Source: Asterias rubens
Taxonomy: Eukaryota; Echinodermata; Asteroidea; Forcipulatida; Asteriidae
Reading direction: 5' to 3'
DNA length: 64,000 nucleotides
NCBI RefSeq assembly: GCF_902459465.1
Contig: NC_047078.1
Location: forward strand, 2,155,691 to 2,219,690
Part shown: piece after piece, positions 31,558-42,201 of the stretch
Layout of the letters: each line of letters starts with the position of its first letter
Numbering within the stretch: position 1 is the first letter of the stretch
The notes under the pieces: generated by a model
Database searches by the model: none
Seen by the model: only the letters and a program-made list of their open reading frames with translations
Told to the model about the DNA's origin: nothing
Translations under genes and position numbers: made by a program

Positions 31558-31774
31558 CTGCGATGTAGAGGTAGATGGTAGAGACCATTAAGTCTGGATA
31601 AGAAAGTCAGATTCTGAACCAGCGACCCTTTCTGCTGTGTGATGCGGGTGTTTTAAATGGGCAGAAGGCGCTACACGACGGACAACTGTTCAAAGAGAAA
31701 GGACCATCGGATCTTAAGGGTGACCGTAGAATCTGTTATTACAAAATGGCGAAAATAATAATGAGTATCGCAAG
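31490..31774 (+). repeat. duplicated block A (promoter and first exon)
   Basis: Aligns with 34190-34569: CATTCAACCAT, AAAATGGATTCCC, CGATGTA, GAACCAG, TTTCTGC, and the first exon with its donor. Divergence is substantial, so the duplication is old or fast evolving. Confidence 0.65.
31746..31774 (+). CDS. alternative or orphan first exon (M-A-K-I-I-M-S-I-A)
   Basis: 29 nt from ATG to a strong donor, GCAAG|GTGAGT, in phase 2. This is the same length and phase as the first exon of gene 2 at 34541, with a similar peptide. It could splice in frame to the exon at 36305 as an alternative start, or be left from a lost third paralog. Confidence 0.5.
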
Positions 31775-31816
31775 GTGAGTGCATGGTAATTTGTCACCAT
31801 GTTGTCCGTGTTTTAA

Positions 31817-32015
31817 AGACATGGACACTATTGGTAATTACTCAAAATAATGAGTAGCATAAAAAATTACTTGGAAACGAGCAATAGATGGCCGTTGATG
31901 GTATAAAACACTGTGAGAAACGACTTCCTCTACTGAAGTAACATGGTTTTTGAGAAAGAAGAATAATTTCGCAATTAAATATTTGAATTGAATTCGAGAC
32001 CTCTGCTGAGGTATC
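31817..32015 (+). repeat. TTAA MITE family A, left half
   Basis: ATGGACACTATTGGTAATTA, CTCAAAATAATGAGTAG and CACTGTGAGAAACGACTTCC, stopping around the central palindrome. Confidence 0.7.
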
Positions 32016-33149
32016 GAATTCAAGTACATGTTCATGTAGCCCTATATAGGACTCATCCTCTGAACTAAATTCTAAATAATAGTAAACTTGCGTGTACAAT
32101 CATAGATAAAACTCTTTGGAGGGAGTGTTGGCTCTGAAAAGAGCCGGTTTGGTATTAACGTTACTCTGTGCGTCTACGAGAAACGGAAGAAGAAAACAAT
32201 ACACAACTGGCTAAGATATTAAAAGTTGTGTGTTTGTTTAAGACGGATAAAGCCATTAAAAACTACTGATGTAGAAAACCTTTGACCTCAAACATGAGGC
32301 TAAGTCGATACATTACTTGAATCTCTATCAGTGTGGATTTATGAAGCCTTTCAATATTTAACAATCGAAACTTAGGATGGGAGGTGGGTATTTTCTAATT
32401 TCATTCAACATTGATTGTTCTAGGTGGCCACTATACAAGGTTTGTCTCAACTACCGCCTGATTTGTTTTGCATAATGGGCAAACCGTGGGAAAACAGAAG
32501 GTACAAAGTGTACGCGAGTTTCCTCCTCAAATAATGCCTTTCAACCATTGTGTGAAACCAACCAGGCAGTATTTTCTATAACAAACCTTTGAACAAGTCA
32601 TTACATGTAAATGTTTTGTTGTGATGGCGGTCCCACATTCCCCGCGATTCTCACAACACTGGCGATGTTCTCGCGAGACTGCAGTCTCGTGTGAGAGCAG
32701 CGATCTCCTATCTGTACGACATTAACGACTTGAGCACAAGTCTATATTTGCGAAAGATATGATTGTAGTATTTTCTTAATCGTTGTTAAATAGTTGTTTA
32801 AACCATTATTCGTTACAGTGTTAACCTGGGACTCGTCCTAAGTCCTAAGACTATAACCTTAAGTTAGGAAGAGTTTGGTGAAGAAAGCAAACAAAAAAAC
32901 AAGGGGTAAACAATGAGTCAGGAGGGTAGGGTCGGGGTGGGGGGGAAACCTGTATTTCCTTCCTCCTTGGTTTGACCAAAATATTAAATATGAACTTCGT
33001 TCAATCTTTATGTCTGTTTTTCGTCTTCTATTATTTACCCAGTAATAATTAAGTATGTGTTTTTTGCCCCACGTAAAACAAAGCAATAACATACGTTTTA
33101 CGTTCGAATTTGCACTGTTGGTAAAGTTATAAAATTACTTGACTCTTAC
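32016..33149. other. non-coding stretch
   Basis: No supported gene on the plus strand. It includes GGACTCGTCCTAAGTCCTAA near 32828, a fragment also seen near 26745. Confidence 0.4.
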
Positions 33150-33192
33150 CACAAAATATGTTATTGTCGCCCGTCTTTCTCGCGGCCGCCAT
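33150..33192 (-). CDS. possible minus-strand first exon (M-A-A-A-R-K-T-G-D-N-N-I-F-C)
   Basis: The ATG at 33192 (minus) is in good context (ACAATGGCGG). The frame runs 43 nt to a strong donor, TGTG|GTAAGAGTC. A CCAAT-type GGCCAATAG lies about 85 bp upstream. No following exon could be assigned, so this is only a candidate. Confidence 0.3.
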
Positions 33193-33739
33193 TGTACAAT
33201 AGCTCAGGCATAACTGTCCCAATCGCAGCATTGGGATTGATGAAACCCAAAAGACTATACAAACAAGTTTTCTATTGGCCAAGTTTCTGTATTGTTTAAT
33301 ACTATCAAAATGTTAAGCCAACCACCACTTTGCTTTGAAAGCGCCCGAAGCAAAAACCGACCTCACACGTTTGATGACGTCTATTGAACAATAGACATTT
33401 CTATCGCAACATCACAGCCCGATGGGTTTTGCCAACCAAGGTTGAAAAGCTATAAATGCTAAGCAAACACGTATTGTCATAGGTTGTAGAAATGTTGCAC
33501 AAATATTCCAAAATATGTTGAATTTGTGGAAGAACTTTCTATTGCAACGTCACAGCCCGTGTTTTTGCACTGGGGATGGAAAACTATAGAAAGCAATAAA
33601 TGCAAATAAAAAACAGATAGCCATTAGAAATGTTGCACAAAATATTCACGAATATTATGTTGAATTTATTGGAAACAAATCAACAAATAATAAGAGATAT
33701 TTCAGCTCATGGATCATCACAGAAAATAAAACAATTGGT

Positions 33740-34000
33740 AGGATAAAACATGAGAAACGGCTCCCTCTGAGGTAACTTAGTTTTTGAGAAAGATGTACTA
33801 ATTTCTCACTCAAATTATAAGAGACTTCAACTGAAGCCTTTTACTAGGCATCTGAAAGCACAACAAGTACTACAACAAGGGTGTTTTTTGTCTTCTTCTT
33901 TTTTTATTCTCTTTCAAATTCGACGACCAATTGAGCCCAATTCACAGGTTTGTTATTTTATGCAAATATGTTTGAATACTGGTCTTTAAAAATTACCAAA
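33740..34000 (+). repeat. TTAA MITE family A, degenerate
   Basis: Keeps GAGAAACGGCTCCCTCTGAG, AAGGGTGTTTTTTGTC and GTTTGTTATTTTATGCAAAT. The ends are lost. The centre carries AGAGACTTCAACTGAAGCC instead of the usual palindrome, as at 51343-51711. Confidence 0.65.
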
Positions 34001-34189
34001 CGTAACACGATTGAGTGCTTTGCCAACACTCGACCCGGCTATGCCAACAAATATATTAGCCAGGCTGAACAATGGAAAGGTCCATGGGAACATGCCTTTG
34101 CGGGCGTGCCTTCCTATTTCATTCATAACACTTCTCTGTCCGTACTCAATGCACTAATACACAATCGTGCAAGTACAATGTATACGTAT

Positions 34190-34569
34190 GCTCATTCAAC
34201 CATACAGTAAGAGCTCTAGAAAACAAATCTTTTTAAAATGGATTCCCAGCGATGTATAGGGAGAAAGTAATATGAACTAAACACGAAAGTACGAACCAGT
34301 GATTGTTTCTGCCGTCTGGTGTGCGTGGTTTGGAGGGGTCGACAAGATATAATACACGGTCAACGGTGGTACCCACACACCCCTTTATCCACGGTGTTTC
34401 GGACTTACTAGTTTTGCGGTATCTACATTGTGTTTTAGTGCGGGAGATTCCAGTGTTTTCTCTGTATGGTCGTAAGATAAAAGACCCCACACCTGTAGGT
34501 CTTTAAAGCTGCATGCCGTTAAATCTTTTGTCAGTACAAAATGACGAAACTAATAAGGATTGTTGCAAG
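34190..34569 (+). repeat. duplicated block B (promoter and first exon of gene 2)
   Basis: Counterpart of 31490-31774 with an extra insertion of about 100 bp (34350-34450). It ends in the gene 2 first exon. Confidence 0.6.
34541..34569 (+). CDS. gene 2 exon 1
   Basis: 29 nt, M-T-K-L-I-R-I-V-A, donor GCAAG|GTAAGT, phase 2. Supported by phase fit to exon 2 and by the duplicate at 31746. Confidence 0.6.
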
Positions 34570-37500
34570 GTAAGTGGTGTCGTTTTGTCGACCATGTTTT
34601 TCTTTAGTTAACTATGCATTTTATAGTATCATGAGTACTGCCTTACATGTTGCGTTGGTCCTGCCTCGAACGTTCTGTAACCATACAAATTTATCATCTG
34701 AAAGGTAATGATAAAACTATGTGGGATTTCAATGATGATAAATTCTCGTTAGCGAGAATTACGGATTTGTTATAAACACATGTCATGACACGGCGAAACG
34801 CGCGAAAACAGGAGTGGGTTTTCCCGTTATTTTCTCCCGACTCCGATGTCCGATTGAGCCTAAATTTCCACAGGAGTGTTATTTTATATATAAGTTGTGA
34901 TACACGAAGTGTGGGACTTGGACAATACTGTTTACCGAAAGTGTATAATGGCTTTAAAATGCTGTGTTATTAGCATTATTATTAATAAACAATACTCGCA
35001 TGAAGAGGCTTTACAACCCTAAAGAGAAAATGAATTGGGAAAAAGTCAGATAAGAGCTATATCAAATCGTTTAGTTCCTGCTAATTAACTTGAGGTATTT
35101 TACGCATTTTCCCCTTCTTTTTCGCTTTTCTTTCTTTCCTTTTGTGCATGTTATAAGGTGCTAAATAATTGGGTCTCAGAGTTCATCACTGCAATATCCT
35201 ATCTTTATGAAAGTTTGTATATACTCAGCGCCTTGAGTACCTTGTTTGGTAGATACGTGTGCTACATGTGTATATAAGACTTCGATATTACTATTGTATG
35301 GTTGTTCATTGTTCAGTACACTGAGTATTTGGTTTGAATACAAAATTATAGTTTGTTTACCTTTCATGTTTACCTAAACTAGATGCGTGCCAGTAAAACA
35401 GGTTTGCAGAGAGCTCCCCACATGACGTCGAGATGGATTGGGGTACGAGGTGACCGGATACAATTGAACTTCACCTCGTCGCAGCACCCGCTCTTAAAGT
35501 GTTCCCAGTTGGCCCCCGGGGTTAACTCATTGAACAACATTGAGATTTTTGATGTGGACGCTTAGCTTGCTCTTTCATTTTCTGATTGCTATTTTTATGG
35601 GAAACTCCGGATGGAACTGCCCAAAAGAGGTTCGGTTCCCCGCTACATGAATTACAGCTAAAAAGGTCTTGGTGGAGTTCACAAAGAGTTAAGACTAGTC
35701 TTATCTCGAGTTAGGACGAGTTACTCGCCCTAAATTAATAAGACTACAGTAAGTTTTAACTAGGACTAGTTTTAAGTTATAGGACTAGTGCTAACTGCTT
35801 GTGAAATCGACCCTTGCTTACCCCGTCAATATTTGTTGGCATACATTTTGGTTTGTCCCCCAAAGCATGACGTTTGCGCTTACGCTGCAAATTTCAAGCA
35901 GAGAGGGCGCACTTTGCTCGATTTTCACAGTTCGCACGACCTATGTGCCAGTTTACTAGATTTTAATTGTTTATGTCAAAGACGAGATGACTTTGCTTCT
36001 GGATGACAAACAAAACCATTCGACAAACTTAAAGCGAAATTAAAATGTCTTAAAAACCAAAACCAAAAGCGGATACAAATGGGAGACTCTGGAACGCTAG
36101 GTGGCAGCAGACTTACCAGATAAATTTCCATTGTTGACGTAGTTATGAGCAAGGGCACATTACCAAGAACAATGGATTTTACCTGGATAGTCTGCTGCCA
36201 CCAAGCATCCCAAAAGATTGCATGACCAAAGTGATTGGCATATTCTGAATACATCTGCCTTGGCAAATACTCACACTTTTTCTTTGTTTTCTTACTATCA
36301 CCAGTATCACCAGAAACTTTCTGCTAAGCCGTTCCAGGAAAGTGTTCCTCGTGTTTGTTCTTGGATTGGTTGCTCTGATACCACTCCTTATATACCGTGA
36401 CAGTAAGTTCAACGCCCCCTCCCACATTCTCACATTCCTCATAAGAGCCCAACTTCATAAAACCTGTATTAAACCAGCACCAAATTTTTCATAGCAAATT
36501 ATGCTTCAGCAGCAAACTCGCTCAGCACAACAAAAATGTGTTTACCAGAATAAGGTAATCATCAAAAATACCATGTGCACATGCACCATTTGTGACTGGT
36601 AGCCTGTTTACTTTCGCTAAGCACACAATTTGTAAGCAAATTATCTGCTTAAGCAGCTCTATGGTATTGGGCACACATACGTGCTCTGTAGAGTGAACTA
36701 AACAATAATTGCCTACCGGTTACAAATTTTAACTTTTTTGACGATGCCACTTTAATATAGAACCTCCTTTGACAGAATTTAATTGGATTTCTCGTTCCAG
36801 GTGACCTGAATAATTGCTGGGTCAAGCTGACCCGAAGTGGTTTTAAAAAATGTGATTTGAACACAGATTCTGCGAAATCTTGACCCATGTCTGCTCGGTC
36901 ATTTTGACACAAATTTCCAGGTCATATGCCTCAGAAGTGGGTCAACTTTGACCCGGAAGTATTTAGAGTGGTGGCGTGGTTGCAAAACACTGCTGTCAGT
37001 GTGATTTAAAGGAACACGTTGCCTTGGATCGGTCGAGTTGGTCTTTGAAAAGCGTTTGAAACCGTTTGTTTTAAAATATGCATATGATTAGAAAGAAATT
37101 TTAAAAGTATAAGTATAATGATCCACACAAGTATCGCTCGAAATTGCGTGGTTTTCCTGTTACCTCGTCGACAAACACGGTCGGCCATTTGGGAGTCAAA
37201 TTTTTGACTCCCATAAATGGCCGACCGTGTTAGTTCGCAGAGTAAAAGGAAAACCACGCAATTTCGAGGCAAATTTGTGTGGATTATTGTATTCTACTTT
37301 TAAATCATCTTTTTAAACCATATGCGTTATACAACAAACGGTTACAAACGCTTTTCAAAGACCAACTCGACCGATCCAAGGCAACGTGTTCCTTTAACTT
37401 AACACTTATAAAGACGCATCTGTTCTGAACATTGAGTTCAGAACCACCCGTTCTTTTCAGAACCAACATTACCCAAAAGAGATATACAAATGGTGCTAAT

Positions 37501-40033
37501 GCCAACCTGACCTAAAAACTATAAACATTGTTGTATGAGATACGGCGACCACTGTCTGTAATTTTAAACATAATTGCCAGCATTAAAAACTAGCTTAGCA
37601 GAGTTTGCTCGTTATTTATTTTATAGTTGGTAACCGATCAGTCCAGAGAAATGTCGACCAAGTGCACATTTTCGCCAAACCAGAGGATCATGATACGGGA
37701 CAAGCTGGTCAATCAAACACCACAACCGCAATGACAAAGACAACTCGACCTGTGCCAGAACTCGACCTCGGTAGACCTCCGAGCCATCTCACCAACGTGA
37801 GTGAAATGACCGACCTCGACGCCATGTTCGAACGAATGGTGATCGTGACCGCCGTGTCAGACAACCACGTGAAAGAAGCCATGGGTATGATCGCGTCTGC
37901 ACAACAGTACATGCCGAACACGCCGATCTATCTGTACGACTTGGGCTTGAAGAACGAAACTTACAAAAAGGTAAAACTTTTATTTGTATTGAAAGGTTTG
38001 CGGTAACACCATGTAATGACTATCTCTAAATGAGTTTGAGTGGTTCTCAAAAGAAACGTTGGTTTCAACTCGACGTTTCGATCAGTATGCTCTGATCGTC
38101 TTCTGGAGAAAGCTGGACTCTGATGCTACATGCTGCTTAAGTACTGTGGATGCGGATTGTCTTGGTGATGCACTTTTATTTTTCGTTCCAGGAGCAAGAC
38201 ACCCTTCTATAGTTGCTTCTCTCCTCCACCCCTGGAGATTGTGATTGATTTTGCTTTATAGTGTGCTTCATATTCGGCAGCACACCGTCTGTACACTACA
38301 CCCCATGGAGCTGAGATGGTTTAAGGAATGAATTAATTGGCCCACAGTGGCCATTGTATGTTTGCACTTTGTATGTTTTTAGACGGGCATTGAATTTCAC
38401 TGTCGGCCTATTAGTGAATCATGTGTGACGATAAAACACAGACTGTTGACTATTATTCGATATATTAAAAAGCCTAATGCTAACTTTTTACCAGCCTCGT
38501 GACCACGTTCTACTGTAACACTGACTTGTCAAACTGTCGTAATTTCTTTTACAGTTAAGCATAATGTGTAATGTAAAAATACGCGGGTTCGACTTCAACA
38601 AGTACCCACCCCACGTACGGACCGTACACACGTACACGTGGAAAATCATCATCATACGCGTAAGTATAACTTAAAGACAGTGGACACTATTGGTAATTGT
38701 CAAAAACTAGTCTTCACAGTTGGTGTATCTCAACATATGCATAAAATAACAAACCTGTGTAAATTTGAGCTCAAATCGGTCGTCAAAGTTGCGAGATAAT
38801 AATATAAGAAAAAACACCATTGTCACACGAAGTTGTGTGCTTTCAGATGCTTGATTTCGAGACCTCAAATTCTAAACTTGAGGTCTCGAAATCAAATTCG
38901 TGGAAAATTACTTCTTTCTCGAAATCTATGTCACTTTAGAGGGAGCCGTTTCTCACAATGTTTCATACTCTCAACAGCTCTCTCCATTGCTCATTACCAA
39001 GGATTTTTTTTATGCTAGCACTATTTTGAGTAATTACGAACCCGTCTAACAAAGCATTCTAGCTGCTACCACGTTTCTTAACCGCAAAATCCGGAGCGGT
39101 TGACGGTCGTTTTGTGATTGATTTCAAACGCGTGTCCGATTCGCATCAGTTGTATGTTCAACTAAGGCCGGACGACCACATTGTAAATGGTGTCATTTTT
39201 GTAACGGAGAGAATTTCAAATCCTGAAGCGATTCATCAGAAGTCATTTTTGTTTGAAGGGTTTTGGTTCACACAAAAAAACACATTGTCCACAGATTCAC
39301 ATTAAAGGGTCTATGTAACTTTTGTAGGACAAAAAACACAATGTCCACAGACTTACACTAAACTTACACAGTTCTAAACTTGATGTCTCGAAATCGAATT
39401 CGTGGAAAATAATGCTAATAATTATTTGTAGTAATTACCAATAGTGTCCACTGCCTTTAAATACCATTAATTTTGCTGCTTTAAATTTTCTTCTTTAAAC
39501 AGGAGGCTTTGAAAGAGTTTGGCGTCATCTTTTACGGAGACTCGTCAGTCCGCTTTAAGGGTAACCTACGGACCCTCTTCCCGCTCCTTCGCCACAACCA
39601 CGGCTTCATGTTTCACATTCACAGCTTCGACCCCAAACTCCCCAAGAAAATAAAGCACCAATATTACTTCACAAACGCCAAAATGTATTCTGAGTTAGGC
39701 GTGGATAGAGTGGAGTACTTCAACGCTAAGCAAGCCGCACCCCACATCTCGGCTGGGCGAGTTCTCATCGCGAATAACTCGATGATTTGGGAGAAAGTCT
39801 TCGATCCTTGGCTTGAATGTGGCATGAAGAATAAATGTATCGCGCCGGCAGGATCCAAGTATGGAATACATCGTTATGATGCTTCGGCGTTGGCCATTAT
39901 CGTCTATAAAAATCTCAGGTACATGTGGACTGAGGAGAACAATAATTCTGAGGAGTTCGACACCATTGTTGAAATAGTACGAGGAAAAAGTGATGCGAAC
40001 GTTAAATATTGTCCGAAAAATGCCCCACACTGA
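34541..40033 (+). CDS. DUF1647-like type II membrane protein, gene 2 (four exons)
   Basis: Exons 34541-34569, 36305-36402, 37627-37970 and 39503-40033 total 1002 nt and 333 residues, with phases 2, 1 and 0 all consistent. A short cytoplasmic head (M-T-K-L-I-R) and basic S-R-S-R-K precede a membrane span (about 24-38, VFLVFVLGLVALIPLLIY). A Ser/Thr-rich stem follows, then VTAVSDNH (116-123), TPIYLYDLGL, FYGDSSVRF (167-175), the Cys pair ECGMKNKC and HRYDASALAI (280 on). It is clearly paralogous to gene 1, head to tail, 3.6 kb downstream. A Golgi-resident transferase acting on an unknown glycan is inferred from topology and fold resemblance only. Exon 2 has two in-frame acceptors 9 nt apart (36304 and 36313), giving SITRN or RN. 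An alternative first exon may lie at 31746. Confidence 0.8.
34735..34953 (-). repeat. TTAA MITE family C, reverse orientation, left end missing
   Basis: Contains TTCTCGTTAGCGAGAA, CATGACACGGCGAAACGCG and the terminus TTACCGAAAGTGTATAATGG, then CT and TTAA (34954-34957). Confidence 0.7.
34958..36076. other. intronic stretch of gene 2
   Basis: Shows a decayed palindromic repeat near 35690-35790 (GACTAGTCTTATCTCGAGTT, TTAACTAGGACTAG). A 60-codon frame at 35383-35565 has no motif and no splice support. Confidence 0.4.
36081..36218. repeat. palindromic mini-element (family J) upstream of gene 2 exon 2
   Basis: GGAACGCTAGGTGGCAGCAG pairs with CTGCTGCCACCAAGCATCCC at the other end. Same family as 58613-58753. 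Each arm holds an AGGTGGCAGCAG core resembling a CTCF site. Confidence 0.7.
36305..36402 (+). CDS. gene 2 exon 2: membrane anchor
   Basis: Acceptor after a clear pyrimidine tract (CTTTTTCTTTGTTTTCTTAC); donor GACA|GTAAGTTC. It encodes the signal anchor. The reading frame has no upstream Met before a stop, so a separate first exon is required. Confidence 0.75.
36445..36672. repeat. degenerate family B mini-element
   Basis: AAGAGCCCAACTTCATAAAA and AGCAGCTCTATGGTATTGGG are inverted ends. The interior ACCAGAATAAGGTAATCATC matches 21875. Confidence 0.6.
37010..37393. repeat. TTAA MITE family D, full length
   Basis: TTAA at 37006-37009 and 37394-37397. Termini AGGAACACGTTGCCTTGGAT and the exact inverse. 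Inner palindrome GGCCATTTGGGAGTCAAA ... TTTGACTCCCATAAATGGCC. 384 bp. Confidence 0.9.
37627..37970 (+). CDS. gene 2 exon 3: stem and N-terminal half of the domain
   Basis: Acceptor TTTATTTTATAG at 37626; donor AAAAAG|GTAAAAC. 344 nt, in phase 1, out phase 0. Holds VTAVSDNHVKEAMGMIASAQ, close to gene 1 exon 2; the stem before it is much less conserved. Confidence 0.85.
38010..38115 (-). repeat. GAAACGTCG-type interspersed repeat
   Basis: Inverse of the 21710 copy: TTTCAACTCGACGTTTCGAT and CAGTATGCTCTGATCGTCTT. Lies in intron 3 of gene 2. Confidence 0.5.
38675..39049 (-). repeat. TTAA MITE family A in intron 3 of gene 2
   Basis: TTAA at 38671-38674, then AGACAGTGGACACTATTGG. Full body with the central palindrome. 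The right end is lost after TTTTGAGTAATTACGA. Confidence 0.8.
39370..39460 (-). repeat. TTAA MITE family A, right-end fragment
   Basis: GATGTCTCGAAATCGAATTC and CCAATAGTGTCCACTGCCT followed by TTAA, 40 bp before exon 4 of gene 2. Confidence 0.7.
39503..40033 (+). CDS. gene 2 exon 4: C-terminal catalytic-like half
   Basis: Acceptor TTCTTTAAACAG; 531 nt to TGA, same length as gene 1 exon 3. Begins E-A-L-K-E-F-G-V and keeps FYGDSSVRF, APHISAGR, ECGMKNKC and HRYDASALAI. Confidence 0.9.
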   Translation, partial: EALKEFGVIFYGDSSVRFKGNLRTLFPLLRHNHGFMFHIHSFDPKLPKKIKHQYYFTNAKMYSELGVDRVEYFNAKQAAPHISAGRVLIANNSMIWEKVFDPWLECGMKNKCIAPAGSKYGIHRYDASALAIIVYKNLRYMWTEENNNSEEFDTIVEIVRGKSDANVKYCPKNAPH

Positions 40034-40109
40034 AAATTGTTATTTGGCTTCTACTACTGTGTGTTTTGTTCTTACTCGGGACTTATATTAACAATAACAA
40101 CAATAGAAG

Positions 40110-40423
40110 CGTGCATATCCGTCACCCATGTGACGCTCTATGCGCTTCAATTACAGTGTAGGCCTACTTTCCTGTAAGGTATGTTGGACTACGTTATGTA
40201 ATGCTCATGTCCGTCACTCAGTGACGCTCAATGCGCTTCAATTACAGTGTATGCCTACTTTTCTGTAAGGTATGTTGGACTACGTTATGTAATGCTCATG
40301 TCCGTCACTCAGTGACGCTCAATGCGCTTCAATTACAGTGTAGGCCTACTTTTCTGTAAGGTATGTTGGACTACGTTATGTAATGCTCATGTCCGTCACT
40401 CAGTGACGCTCAATGCGCTTTAA
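40110..40423 (+). repeat. 91-bp tandem array interrupted by a MITE
   Basis: Units start ATGCTCATGTCCGTCACTCA at 40201, 40292 and 40383 (period 91), with a diverged first unit at 40110. The last unit breaks at GCGCTTTAA where a family A MITE inserted; remnants resume at CATACAGTG (40810). Confidence 0.85.
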
Positions 40424-40805
40424 AGGCAGTGGACACAATTGGTAATTGTCAAAAGACTAGCCTTCACAGTTGATGCATTTCAACATATTATGCATAAAAT
40501 AACAAGCCTGTGAAAATTTGAGCTCAATCGGTTATCGAACTTGCGAGATAATAATGAAAGAAAAAACACCCTTGTCACACGAAGCTGTGTGCGTTTAGAT
40601 GGTTGATTTCGAGACCTCAAGTTCTAAATCTGAGGTCTCGAAACCAAATTCGTGGAAAAATACTTCTGTCTCGAAAACTATGGCACTTCAGAGGGAGCCG
40701 TTTCTCACAATGTTTTATACCATCAACCTCTCCCTATTACTCGTCACCAAGAAAGGTTTTATGCTAATAATTATTTTGAGTAATTACCAATAGTGTCCAC
40801 TGCCT
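40424..40805 (-). repeat. TTAA MITE family A inserted in the 91-bp array
   Basis: TTAA at 40420-40423 and 40806-40809. Termini AGGCAGTGGACACAATTGG and GTGTCCACTGCCT. Full length, 382 bp. Confidence 0.9.
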
Positions 40806-41822
40806 TTAACATACAGTGTTTTCCTCTACAAGGTATTTGTGACTACGATTGAATTATGAGACCTAAACCTTTTACATATAACACCATGTCATGGTGTACA
40901 AGGTGCTGCGGGGCATTATGCAGCCAATCAAACCGGGGCGAAGGCCTCATCTGTTCGATGGAGTGCACTGGGTTCTTTTTACGTGCGTTACACACAGCAC
41001 ACGGGAACAACGACTTTAGGTCTAATCCGAGAGTGTTCGACAAGAGATTGAACTCAGATTGAACTTTTATGTAAAGTTTTCTTTAGTCAATTAACCAATT
41101 GCACTGTTCCCTTAAAGGTTGGTGGTGGGTTGTTTTTGTCAACAATGCTGATAATACACAACATCATCAGTAGGTGAATATTATAGTGTCTACTTGTGAA
41201 AAAAAAGTACTTATTTTATTTTGTTTTAAATGTTGAGACATAACTCTCTGTTGGCAGGGGTCGTCCAGGGTAAGACAAAGATAGAAAGGAAAGAAAAAAG
41301 GGAAATAAAACATCAAAGCGATGAGCCCTCCTAGACCCCGCCAACAAAATGGCATAAATTATATATAAAGTGTAGAAAATAAAAGATATGAATATTGCAA
41401 TATTTTCGTTTCACCCCTTAGGAATCTTTATATAATAGGGATTATTTATGTTTTAGGAAAAAAACTTATCCAAATCTTTTACTTTGTAATGGGAATCATA
41501 GATAACAATTTATTAACATAATCAAGCATACAAATTACTTAGAGATTTCGATGTAATTTTTTAATTTGCCAAATAGAGGTACGGCATTTTTTGTTTAACA
41601 AAATAAACCATTAAATTAATTATTGATGTGTGTTATTTGTCTGACGGTACACAGCAATTATTATCCAGTTCAAATTGTAAGGCCTTATTTTTAGCCATAC
41701 GTAGTCGGCCTTTAAATTAGCAGAGTGTATAAACGACGTGGCCTGAGACACCACGTGTTAATATCGAGCCACAGAGACTAGACTTCCTGCAGGCACGATT
41801 TGAACACAACCTAATGGATTAA

Positions 41823-42201
41823 AGGCAGTGGACACTTTTGGTGATTGTCGAAGGCTAGCCTTCACAGTTGGTGTATCTCAACATAAGCATACAATAACTA
41901 ACCTGTGAAAATTTGAGCTCAATCGGTCATCAAAAGTTGCCAGATAATAATGAAAGAAAAAACACCCTGGTCACACCAAGTTGTGTGCGTTTAGCTGGTT
42001 GATTTCGAGACCTCAGGTTCTAAATCTGAGGTCTCGAAATTAAATTCGTGGAAAATTACTTCTTTCTCAAAAACTATGGCACTTCAGAGGGAGCCGTTTC
42101 TCACAATGTTTTATACCATCAACCTCTACCTATTACTCGTCACCAAGAAAGGTTTTATGCTAATAATTATTTTGAGTAATTACCAATAGTGTCCACTGCC
42201 T
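41823..42201 (-). repeat. TTAA MITE family A, full-length copy
   Basis: TTAA at 41819-41822 and 42202-42205. Very similar to 40424-40805, including GCGTTTAGCTGGTTGATTTC in the middle. Confidence 0.9.

Noticed and set aside
35383-35565. 60-codon frame in intron 1 of gene 2
   Set aside because: Looks slightly coding in composition but has no recognised motif and no fitting splice sites.
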